From contig CAKOYV010000011.1 of NCBI GenBank assembly GCA_934131005.1, positions 1 through 39,632 of the forward strand: a DNA stretch of 39,632 nt, written 5' to 3'. Every line of letters starts with the position of its first letter. Within the stretch, counting starts at the first letter, position 1. The DNA is from an uncultured Bacilli bacterium (GTDB lineage Bacteria; Bacillota_I; Bacilli_A; RF39; UBA660). This document shows positions 1-6,521 of the stretch, one piece after another. The position numbers and the translations under genes were made by a program. The notes beneath the pieces are model-generated. The model had not been told where the DNA came from and made no database searches. It worked only from the letters and a program-made list of their open reading frames with translations.

Positions 1-13
1 TTTCTTAAATAAC

Positions 14-38
14 AAAAAAACTAACTATTTCTAGTTAG
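14..38 (-). terminator. Rho-independent terminator after tRNA-Thr
   Basis: Read on the minus strand, a 7-bp stem (CTAACTA with TAGTTAG) is closed by a GAAA tetraloop and followed by seven T residues. It ends the uppP/tRNA-Thr transcript. Confidence 0.8.
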
Positions 39-50
39 CATTTATTACTT

Positions 51-71
51 AAACTCGAAAAGTTCGAGTTT
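51..71 (-). repeat. Hairpin between tRNA-Thr and its terminator
   Basis: A perfect 9-bp inverted repeat (AAACTCGAA with TTCGAGTTT) has a 3-nt loop and no T-run, so it is not a terminator by itself. It lies about 10 nt past the tRNA 3' end and may guide 3' processing of the tRNA precursor. That role is inference. Confidence 0.5.
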
Positions 72-81
72 CCTATTAATC

Positions 82-155
82 TGGTGCCGAATGGCAGGAT
101 TGAACTGCCCTCTGAAGCTTACCATGCTCCCGTTCTACCACTGAACTAATTCGGC
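82..155 (-). tRNA. tRNA-Thr (anticodon GGT)
   Basis: The 74-nt cloverleaf folds completely. It has a 7-bp acceptor stem (GCCGAAT with ATTCGGC), discriminator A and an encoded CCA. The 4-bp D stem has a loop containing GG, and the 5-bp anticodon stem has loop ATGGTAA. The 5-bp T stem has loop TTCAATC. Anticodon GGT reads Thr codons ACC and ACU. It begins only 11 nt after the uppP stop codon on the same strand, so it is probably cut out of an uppP read-through transcript. Confidence 0.9.
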
Positions 156-166
156 AAAATATGGCA

Positions 167-970
167 TTAGAACCATATTAATTTTATATAAACAATAATT
201 GCCATTATTATTCTATAAAAGGCAAAAACAGAAAAATCATGTTTTTTAATATATTTAAGTAAAAATTTAATACTTAATACTCCTACAATAAATGAAGTTA
301 TAATTCCTGTTATTACTTCAGCAGTTATTGCTAGTTCACCTACTTTTAAGACTGTTGCACCAGCAATTACTGGTACGGATAAAAGAAATGTAAATTTAGT
401 TATTGCTTCTTTGTCAATTCCCATTAATCTTCCGGCTAGGATTGTTGTTCCACTTCTAGAGAAACCTGGGAAAACAGCAAAAGCTTGAGAAATTCCTACA
501 ATAAATGCTTGTTTTAAAGATATTTTTTCAAACTTAATTTCTTTTCCTTTGTAATGCTTACTTGCCCATTTATCACCTGCATAAATAAGAACACCCATAA
601 TTGCTAAAAATAATGCTATTAGCCAAATTTGATTTCTAAAAAATCCTTCTATTATATCATCTAATAAAAGACCTGCTAGGGCTGCTGGAATGGTTGCTAT
701 AATTAAATACCAAAACATTTTACCATCTGTTGTTTTCTTCTTGTTTTTTACATTATTGATGGCTCCTATAAATAAGTCCCACCAATCTTTGAAAAATATT
801 ACAAGAACTGCTAATAATGTTCCAAAGTGCAAGGCTACATCAAAAGCTAATGATGATTCTTCCCACCCAACTAAATAAGGAACTAGTATTAAATGTGCAG
901 ATGAAGAAATTGGTAAAAATTCCCCTATTCCTTGTACTATTCCTAGAATTATACTCTTTATAATTTCCAT
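167..970 (-). CDS. uppP: Undecaprenyl-diphosphate phosphatase (BacA/UppP family)
   Basis: This integral membrane enzyme dephosphorylates undecaprenyl pyrophosphate, recycling the lipid carrier for peptidoglycan and other wall polymers. It also gives bacitracin tolerance. The two family signatures are present: GEFLPISSSAH at residues 16-26 (catalytic Glu) and GFSRSGTT at 169-176. Several hydrophobic helices span the 267 residues, the usual family length. The ATG follows a strong Shine-Dalgarno (GGAGG) by six bases. It has its own promoter and is followed at 11 nt by tRNA-Thr. Nothing is missing or odd. Confidence 0.96.
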   Translation of the reverse strand: MEIIKSIILGIVQGIGEFLPISSSAHLILVPYLVGWEESSLAFDVALHFGTLLAVLVIFFKDWWDLFIGAINNVKNKKKTTDGKMFWYLIIATIPAALAGLLLDDIIEGFFRNQIWLIALFLAIMGVLIYAGDKWASKHYKGKEIKFEKISLKQAFIVGISQAFAVFPGFSRSGTTILAGRLMGIDKEAITKFTFLLSVPVIAGATVLKVGELAITAEVITGIITSFIVGVLSIKFLLKYIKKHDFSVFAFYRIIMAIIVYIKLIWF

Positions 971-999
971 TTTAATCCTCCAAACTACTAATTTATTTA

Positions 1000-1028
1000 A
1001 TTATATCAAAATACTATTTGTTTGTAAA
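1000..1028 (-). promoter_or_regulatory. Sigma-A promoter of uppP
   Basis: On the minus strand there is TTTACA (1028-1023), a 17-bp spacer, then TATAAT (1005-1000) preceded by TGA, an extended -10. The predicted start lies about 25 nt upstream of the uppP ATG. Confidence 0.75.
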
Positions 1029-1101
1029 TATAATAGCAAAAACAATGTCAAAATATGATTTTATGCGTAAACTATATTAGATATGTAAAGGAGGTTAAAT
1101 T

Positions 1102-1290
1102 ATGTATTACTACGGTGGCGGTTATAGCGGTGGTTATAATAATTGTGGTTGTAGCGGTACTACTAGCTATGCTTATCCTTCTTATGGATATGGTTATGGC
1201 TATGGTGGTGGTAGCGGATATGGAGCAGCTATTATATTAGTTTTATTTATCTTATTAGTAATAATAATTGGCACGAGAATAACTGTCTAA
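1102..1290 (+). CDS. YjcZ-family (tiny TM) putative sporulation protein
   Basis: A 62-residue protein. The N-terminal two thirds is very rich in Gly and Tyr (GYGYGYGGG near residues 30-38). The C-terminal third is one hydrophobic helix, AIILVLFILLVIIIG. That hydrophobic core matches the YjcZ/SscA family of small Bacillus membrane proteins, several of which are tied to spore coat or spore assembly. A strong AAAGGAGG lies 7 nt before the ATG. The gene is a single unit: a divergent promoter region on the left and its own terminator on the right. Family members are usually shorter, so the Gly/Tyr domain is an extension. The role in sporulation is inferred from the family, and I could not identify a sporulation sigma-factor promoter. 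Confidence 0.75.
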   Translation: MYYYGGGYSGGYNNCGCSGTTSYAYPSYGYGYGYGGGSGYGAAIILVLFILLVIIIGTRITV

Positions 1291-1297
1291 AATATAT

Positions 1298-1330
1298 AAA
1301 GGGAGTTTAATCATCCCTTTATTTTTTTTT
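1298..1330 (+). terminator. Rho-independent terminator of the yjcZ-like gene
   Basis: A 7-bp stem (AAAGGGA with TCCCTTT), a 9-nt loop, and a run of nine T residues 8 nt after the stop codon of the yjcZ-like gene. Confidence 0.85.
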
Positions 1331-1337
1331 CGTTTTA

Positions 1338-1346
1338 TGGTATTAT
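1338..1346 (+). promoter_or_regulatory. Extended -10 promoter element of def
   Basis: TGGTATTAT forms an extended -10. No good -35 is visible because that position falls in the T-run of the preceding terminator. It would start transcription about 17-20 nt before the def ATG. Confidence 0.45.
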
Positions 1347-1369
1347 ATTATTCGCAAGGAAGTGATTTT

Positions 1370-1918
1370 ATGCTTAAAACGAGTGATATTTTAGATGAAA
1401 AAGATCCTAGAGTGAGAGCTAAAAATAGTGATTTTGAGTTTCCAATTAGTGATAAAGATAAGAAATTAATTGATGATATGTTAGAACATTTATATTTATC
1501 TCAAATCGAAGAAGAAGCTGAAAAATATGATTTAAGACCAGGAATGGGATTGGCTGGCCCTCAAGTTGGGGTTAATAAACGTTTTTTTGTTGTATGTCAT
1601 GAGGAAGAGGAAAATAAATTTAAAAATTATGTTTTAATTAACCCAAAATTAGTATCTCACTCACAAGAATTGATTTATTCTGGTGGTGGCGAAGGATGCT
1701 TAAGCGTTAATAGAGATATTGAAGGAATTGTTCCAAGATATGCTAGAGTTACTTTTGAAGGATACGATGTTAATGGTAAAAAAATTAAATATCGTGCTCG
1801 TGAGGAGTTAGCCATTGCATTTCAACATGAACTAGATCATTTAAATGGTATTTTGTTTTATGATCATATTGATCCTAAAGATCCTTTTAAGAACATGGAA
1901 TATATGCGTGAAATTTAA
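1370..1918 (+). CDS. def: Peptide deformylase, type 2
   Basis: A metalloenzyme that removes the formyl group from the N-terminal Met of nascent proteins. All three motifs are intact: GMGLAGPQVG (residues 58-67), EGCLSV (108-113) and QHELDH (152-157). Metal ligands are Cys110, His153 and His157, with catalytic Glu154. The insertion before motif 1 and the 182-residue length fit the type 2 form of Gram-positive bacteria. I chose the ATG at 1370 because it follows AAGGAAGTGAT. An upstream in-frame ATG at 1337 lies inside the promoter. It has its own promoter and terminator. Its partner fmt lies about 29 kb away in this window. Confidence 0.95.
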   Translation: MLKTSDILDEKDPRVRAKNSDFEFPISDKDKKLIDDMLEHLYLSQIEEEAEKYDLRPGMGLAGPQVGVNKRFFVVCHEEEENKFKNYVLINPKLVSHSQELIYSGGGEGCLSVNRDIEGIVPRYARVTFEGYDVNGKKIKYRAREELAIAFQHELDHLNGILFYDHIDPKDPFKNMEYMREI

Positions 1919-1952
1919 AAAATATAGCTTAGTTTTAAAAGCTATATTTTTT
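1917..1952. terminator. Bidirectional terminator between def and the LCP gene
   Basis: A long A/T stem (1917-1930 with 1939-1952, core ATAGCTT/AAGCTAT) with A-runs on the left and T-runs on the right. It can terminate both the plus-strand def and the convergent minus-strand LCP gene, whose stop codon begins at its edge. Confidence 0.8.
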
Positions 1953-3970
1953 TATTCTTCATATTCATTTGTATCTGATTGATTATTATTAGTGTTATCT
2001 TCGGTATTATCTATACCTTGGTTAGGTTCCTTATCTGTTTTAGAGTTTGTTGCATTAGGTGTTATTGTTACAGACTGATTTAGAGTTACAGTTGATGATG
2101 CATAAGTTATTCGATATACTATATTATAACTTCCAGCATCTAGACTACTTACATAACTTATTAATTTAGAATAATTTGTGAATGAATTACCATTAACACT
2201 GAACACAACATTAGTATTGTTGGTTACAGTTTTTCTGTTATATGTTGCTGTATATCCATAATATGTGAAAGTTGCACCTTCTGAAAATGTTACAGAACTT
2301 CTGCCTAAACTTGCCTTTAGTCCTTCCCTGTTACTTGGATTTGTTTGGGTTGGATTTGTTTTGGTTGAATTTGAATTACTATTTTGATTATTCTTACTAC
2401 TAGAATTAGATTTTGACGAAGTAGAATTTTTAGTTACACTATGAGAATCTGAGGCATTTCCGTCATAACTTGGATCTAACTTTTTACCTCCTATAACAGA
2501 TTCTATTAAATCCTTTGCATATGTTATACTTTCTTCATCTGGCTCCATAACATATAACTTTTGATTTGGACAAGAATATGTATAATTAGAGGCGTTACTG
2601 CCATCTAGACTGTTAGAAGTAATAGTCCATTTATATTTTTTTGCTATTTGCATTTTTATTAGGGCTGTTAATCTATCAGTTGGCATATTTGTTACAAAAC
2701 TTCCCTTTATTGAATCTAGAAGACTACTATATTTAGTTATAATAGATGTTTTAGTACATTTTCTAAAGATTGCTTCTAAGAGAGCTTGTTGATCTTTTAC
2801 CCTCTGACGGTCTCCTGCTGAGAAGGATTTTCTTTCTCTTGCGAATGATAGAGCTTCTTTACCATCAACTTTATTATAACCTTTACTATATTTATAGCCA
2901 TCAATAGAGGTAAAGTCATAATCAGAATAGACATCTACTCCTCCTATTGCATCTACGATATCTATAACGCTAGTAAAATTAACCTTAACATAGTAATTTA
3001 TTTCAATATCTAGTAAATCTTCTAGAGTTTGTACGGACATATCAACTCCATATAATCCAGCATGTGTTAATTTATCAGGATAGCCACTCTTACCATGTAG
3101 TTGCACATAATAATCTCTTGGTATTGAGGTTAGAAGAATTTGTTTAGTAGTAGGATTTACGGTAGCTATCATATTTACATCACTTCTTGATACTGATGAT
3201 ATAGTACCATAAGTATCTATTCCACTTATATAAATATTGAATGGTTTCTTAGTAACATCCAAATCTTTGGAAATATCACTAGTTTTAACTATAATTGTAA
3301 ATTTATATATTACTTTTGTTTTACTACTAAACTGACTTATATCAGTATTATTATCTGTAGATTCAGATGATTGATTTGTATCATCAGTATTATCACTACT
3401 AGTACTATTTTCATTTAACATATCAAGATAGGTATCTTCAATTAGGATGGCATCCATTTTTTCATCTAATAGAGATGCTGCTAGTGCATTGGTATCACTA
3501 TAAGATTTATTTTGGGTTTTTACTTTTTTAGAAAGCTTATTTAATGACTTTTTACTTTCTTGACCATCCGTTTTATAATATCCTAATTTTTGGCCATCAA
3601 GTTCGCCTACTTTTTTATAATTACTATTCTTTAGGACTACAACTGAATAATTATATGTTTTATAATTTAAATTTAGGCTATTTAATAAGCCTGCTGTTTT
3701 TAAAACATAGAAACTTATTATAGTCATAATGATAGTTGCTATTATGGATAAAAATGCTCCAAACTTCTTCTTTCTACTTTTTAGCATTAATATTAGGTCT
3801 ATTAAATCTATTACTACTATTATGGCAATTACAATTAATTGGTATAATAATGGTAGAATATTAAAATATGTTAAAGATGCTATTAAAATTATTGATATTA
3901 AAATTAATAACCCTGAAAATACTTTATAAATTTTTTTAGGTTTATTATTAATTTTCCTTTTTTTCGCCAT
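1952..3970 (-). CDS. LytR-CpsA-Psr (LCP) family wall-polymer ligase with three TM helices and an accessory domain
   Basis: LCP enzymes move anionic or capsular polymers from the undecaprenyl carrier to peptidoglycan. The protein has three N-terminal membrane helices (about residues 17-36, 40-63, 70-93). An extracytoplasmic accessory domain follows (about 105-185), then a Ser/Thr/Asn linker and the LCP domain (about 243-400). Conserved Arg residues are in SRSD (262), IPRD (285), FARER and GDRQR. The three-helix plus accessory layout resembles streptococcal CpsA/Wzg. After the LCP domain come a low-complexity Ser/Asn/Thr linker and a C-terminal beta-rich segment that looks Ig-like. I chose the ATG at 3970 because GGTGAT lies 5 nt upstream; an in-frame ATG at 3988 has no such site. 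The polymer it transfers is unknown. Confidence 0.9.
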   Translation of the reverse strand: MAKKRKINNKPKKIYKVFSGLLILISIILIASLTYFNILPLLYQLIVIAIIVVIDLIDLILMLKSRKKKFGAFLSIIATIIMTIISFYVLKTAGLLNSLNLNYKTYNYSVVVLKNSNYKKVGELDGQKLGYYKTDGQESKKSLNKLSKKVKTQNKSYSDTNALAASLLDEKMDAILIEDTYLDMLNENSTSSDNTDDTNQSSESTDNNTDISQFSSKTKVIYKFTIIVKTSDISKDLDVTKKPFNIYISGIDTYGTISSVSRSDVNMIATVNPTTKQILLTSIPRDYYVQLHGKSGYPDKLTHAGLYGVDMSVQTLEDLLDIEINYYVKVNFTSVIDIVDAIGGVDVYSDYDFTSIDGYKYSKGYNKVDGKEALSFARERKSFSAGDRQRVKDQQALLEAIFRKCTKTSIITKYSSLLDSIKGSFVTNMPTDRLTALIKMQIAKKYKWTITSNSLDGSNASNYTYSCPNQKLYVMEPDEESITYAKDLIESVIGGKKLDPSYDGNASDSHSVTKNSTSSKSNSSSKNNQNSNSNSTKTNPTQTNPSNREGLKASLGRSSVTFSEGATFTYYGYTATYNRKTVTNNTNVVFSVNGNSFTNYSKLISYVSSLDAGSYNIVYRITYASSTVTLNQSVTITPNATNSKTDKEPNQGIDNTEDNTNNNQSDTNEYEE

Positions 3971-3986
3971 AAAAATCACCATTTTC

Positions 3987-4015
3987 ATATTATCATTTTT
4001 TGAATTGAATGTCTA
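3987..4015 (-). promoter_or_regulatory. Probable promoter of the LCP gene
   Basis: Minus strand: TAGACA (4015-4010), a 17-bp spacer, TAATAT (3992-3987). The -35 is a 5/6 match, the -10 weaker. A GATAAT overlaps it in another register. Confidence 0.45.
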
Positions 4016-4057
4016 TTACTTACTCTCTTTCCCACAATCTCCCATAATTGTGTAAAG

Positions 4058-5023
4058 TTAGTATTTTAAAAGACAAATTATTATTGTTATAGTACTTAAA
4101 ATAAAAGCTATTAGAAGAATATTTATATACCCATAATTTAAATTTTCTTGATGATTTGAGGTGTATTCTTCTTCTGGTTCACTTTTAATAATATTCTTAT
4201 TTATTTCAATAGAATATTGTTTTTGGGCTATTAATTTTTTTAAAAAATCAACATTAGCATCTACTACTTCTTCTTTAAAGTTGAGAAAATATAAGTTATT
4301 ATTTATATTTATAAATTTGTAATTTAAAATTTCTTCTTCATTATTTATTTTAATTTTATTTTTTTTAGTTATGTATAATTTTAATAATTCAGGAAGATAG
4401 ATATTTAAAAAAGTATTGTAATCATTAAATTGAAATTGAATATTTTCATTTGTAAGAAGATTTATTTCATTATTATTAGTGTAGATTATTATTTTACTAG
4501 AGGTACTTAAATGTTTTTTTATTATCTCTAAATTAGAATTAATATATTTTTTCTTTATTTCAATATTTGTAATATTTAGTAAGCTATTATATTTTTTTAT
4601 AGTACTTATTAACTGATTATACATATTTTGATTATATAAATAATTATTATCACTATCTTCTAGAAGATAATATTTTAAAATATGAGAATAGTTAGTGCTT
4701 TGAAGAAGTACTTTATAAGAGGTACTTTGATATGATAAAATCATTTTAGCATTTGACATTATTTTCAAGAGATTTAGAGCTTGTTTTAAAGTGGAATCTA
4801 GAATTTCTGATGCTTGATAGTTCTTAATACCACTTGATGATTTTAAATAAATATCACCTTCTTTATTTAGAAAAATGATAGATTCTGATGCTTGTATTTG
4901 ACCATTTATAAAACTATTTACCTCTTTAGTATTTTCATACTTAAATAGTAGTTCTTCATTCTGATTTTTATAATAATTATGATTGTGTTTATTATTTATA
5001 TTTAGATTTCTTCCTCTCATCAT
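4058..5023 (-). CDS. Unrecognised tail-anchored protein
   Basis: I do not recognise this 321-residue protein. The bulk is soluble, rich in Asn, Lys, Ile and Tyr. A single hydrophobic helix sits at the extreme C-terminus (about residues 299-320) with only two or three residues after it, so it looks tail-anchored with the main domain in the cytosol. GGGAGG lies upstream. The first ATG (5023) is only 3 nt from it, and the second Met (5020) has better spacing and may be the real start. It lies downstream of spoIIP and the small YqxA-position gene, separated from them by a perfect palindrome and a possible promoter. A link to sporulation is only positional. Confidence 0.7.
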   Translation of the reverse strand: MMRGRNLNINNKHNHNYYKNQNEELLFKYENTKEVNSFINGQIQASESIIFLNKEGDIYLKSSSGIKNYQASEILDSTLKQALNLLKIMSNAKMILSYQSTSYKVLLQSTNYSHILKYYLLEDSDNNYLYNQNMYNQLISTIKKYNSLLNITNIEIKKKYINSNLEIIKKHLSTSSKIIIYTNNNEINLLTNENIQFQFNDYNTFLNIYLPELLKLYITKKNKIKINNEEEILNYKFININNNLYFLNFKEEVVDANVDFLKKLIAQKQYSIEINKNIIKSEPEEEYTSNHQENLNYGYINILLIAFILSTITIIICLLKY

Positions 5024-5035
5024 GTGCCTCCCTTA

Positions 5036-5055
5036 TTATGATAAGTATATCATAA
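5036..5055. promoter_or_regulatory. Perfect palindrome, possible operator, before the tail-anchored gene
   Basis: TTATGATA and TATCATAA are 8-bp arms around a 4-nt centre. On the minus strand the element contains TGATATACT, an extended -10, so a dimeric regulator bound here would cover the promoter. The Shine-Dalgarno follows within about 10 nt. Confidence 0.45.
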
Positions 5056-5074
5056 GTCAAATAATTTTACTATA

Positions 5075-5395
5075 TTATTTTATTAATCTTCCCAAAAGAT
5101 TAAAAGTATTGTTAAGTGTTTTTTTTAAATATTTATTTAACTTTAAGCTAACTTTGGAGGTAGTTTTTGTTAATTTATTGGAATAATCTACTCTACTTTC
5201 ACGTAAATAGTCATTAATATCTATATTCTTGCCGGAAGATACATCTTGTTCAAATTTTTTAATTTCTTTTTCGGTTAATTTTTTTCTGTTTTGAAGATTA
5301 TATTCAAAATAACCTGATTTAGAAGCAACGTATGAGAAAAGAAAGATAAAATAAGTTAAGTATACTAATAATTTTAGAACTTTTTTATACTTCAT
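5075..5395 (-). CDS. Small membrane protein translationally coupled to spoIIP (YqxA position)
   Basis: A 106-residue protein with one N-terminal membrane helix (about residues 7-24). A charged stretch follows (KLTEKEIKKFEQDVSSG), then an amphipathic C-terminal region. It starts 1 nt after the spoIIP stop. Its AAGGAGGGG ribosome site lies inside the end of spoIIP, so the two are coupled. In Bacillus subtilis the gene directly after spoIIP is yqxA, a protein of similar size with one N-terminal helix and unknown function. I infer this is its positional counterpart; sequence similarity is not obvious by eye. A role with SpoIIP at the engulfing membrane would be a reasonable guess only. Confidence 0.75.
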   Translation of the reverse strand: MKYKKVLKLLVYLTYFIFLFSYVASKSGYFEYNLQNRKKLTEKEIKKFEQDVSSGKNIDINDYLRESRVDYSNKLTKTTSKVSLKLNKYLKKTLNNTFNLLGRLIK

Positions 5396-5396
5396 A

Positions 5397-6440
5397 TCAC
5401 CCCTCCTTTAAATATTGAGCGATTGTATTTGCTAAAGCTTCCATAGTATTGTATACTTCTTCTATTGTATTATCAGTCCCCCCTACTTCTATTAGAATAC
5501 AATTTGGATTTACATCTTGGTTATATATACCATTTACTTTAGGTCCTGTTTTTTTTAATATTCCTCTAGATAATCCTTGATAATTTTTGTCAAGAAGACT
5601 ATTTAATTTTGAGGCTAAATTATAGTTTTGTTCCCAAGATGTATGGTCTTGACCTATTACAAATAGTATTTTAGCATAAGATTTATTATTTATTGTGGCA
5701 GTTGAAAGATTTTTGGGAATACTATCTCTATGAATATCAATAAAATACTTTAAGCTAGAATTATTTTTTATGGCTGTTTGCAATAGTTGTTTAGAAGCTT
5801 GGTAGGAATATGTATAATCCCATTTATTTTTATCAAGAATATCACTCATGTTAGCTTGTTCGGCGATGGTAGGAATATTTTGTTCATTTAAGCGTTCTTT
5901 TAGGACATAGCTTGCCATTTGAACATTGGGAGTTATACCATATATTTCTAAATTTTGTTGATTATAATTTTCTAATTGATGAGTATTATAGAGATAAATA
6001 AGAGGATTTTTATTAGAATTAGGATTAGGATCTTTTATGTAATCACTTACTTCTTTTAAATCTTCCATATTACTATAGTCATCATTATATTCTATTGATA
6101 TTGTTTGAGCTGTTTTTTTAACTTTACTAGCACCATATTTTAGAATACTCGTATTAAAAATAGTGGTTGGTTTTTTAAAATCGATATTAAAAAGAATCTT
6201 CATGGTACTATTGACTAAATTAGTTGTTTTATTTTTAGATAATATATTAGCATTACCACTAGTTACTAAAATTTTAATAAACTCCTCATTTGTAATAGTT
6301 TTATTGTCTTTAATCATATTATAGAATGTATATGAGAAAGTTATGTAAATTATAGCTATATAAATTATGTATTTCATTTTAGTTTTTTTTACTTTTTTCT
6401 TCTTTTTAGGATTTTTTAATTTCATCTTTTTTTTGCTCAT
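5397..6440 (-). CDS. spoIIP: Stage II sporulation protein P (SpoIIP), peptidoglycan amidase/endopeptidase
   Basis: SpoIIP hydrolyses septal peptidoglycan with SpoIID and SpoIIM to drive engulfment of the forespore. The protein has a very basic N-terminus and one membrane anchor (about residues 24-42). A linker follows, then the extracytoplasmic catalytic domain from about 145 to the end. Family motifs are all present: YNTHQLENY (His154, Glu157; usual form HTHxxE), FIDIHRDS (His237) and LIEVGG (Glu318). Length 347 is normal. The start follows GGTGATCTC. It lies after holA, as in B. subtilis, but rpsT and gpr, which separate the two there, are absent. The holA terminator and an exact Spo0A box precede it, so it is probably transcribed on its own with the next small gene. 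Confidence 0.93.
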   Translation of the reverse strand: MSKKKMKLKNPKKKKKVKKTKMKYIIYIAIIYITFSYTFYNMIKDNKTITNEEFIKILVTSGNANILSKNKTTNLVNSTMKILFNIDFKKPTTIFNTSILKYGASKVKKTAQTISIEYNDDYSNMEDLKEVSDYIKDPNPNSNKNPLIYLYNTHQLENYNQQNLEIYGITPNVQMASYVLKERLNEQNIPTIAEQANMSDILDKNKWDYTYSYQASKQLLQTAIKNNSSLKYFIDIHRDSIPKNLSTATINNKSYAKILFVIGQDHTSWEQNYNLASKLNSLLDKNYQGLSRGILKKTGPKVNGIYNQDVNPNCILIEVGGTDNTIEEVYNTMEALANTIAQYLKEG

Positions 6441-6457
6441 GAGATCACCTTAATATT

Positions 6458-6490
6458 AGTATATAGGCTAATAATTAAAAGAATGTCGAA
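6458..6490 (-). promoter_or_regulatory. spoIIP promoter with exact Spo0A box
   Basis: On the minus strand the Spo0A consensus box TTCGACA (6490-6484) is followed after 20 nt by TATACT (6463-6458), a good -10. The box overlaps the -35 position. The start would fall about 10 nt before the GGTGAT ribosome site. The same arrangement occurs before sirA. Confidence 0.6.
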
Positions 6491-6498
6491 ATGATAAC

Positions 6499-6521
6499 AA
6501 AAAAGAATGCTTATTGCATTC
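6499..6521 (-). terminator. Terminator at the end of holA
   Basis: Minus strand: a 6-bp stem GAATGC/GCATTC, 5-nt loop, then six T residues. The stem overlaps the holA stop codon. It separates the repair operon from spoIIP. Confidence 0.75.

Noticed and set aside
1040..1086. Sporulation sigma-factor promoter before the yjcZ-like gene
   Set aside because: CGTAAACTA is one base off a sigma-K-like -10, but no matching -35 is present at the right distance, so I do not call it.
1055..1240. Second frame overlapping the yjcZ-like gene
   Set aside because: The strong AAAGGAGG and the family match belong to the frame starting at 1102; the other frame is a shadow of its Gly/Tyr codons.
4033..4052. Hairpin CACAAT/ATTGTG downstream of the tail-anchored gene as a terminator
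   Set aside because: No T-run follows on the minus strand; short AT-rich stem.
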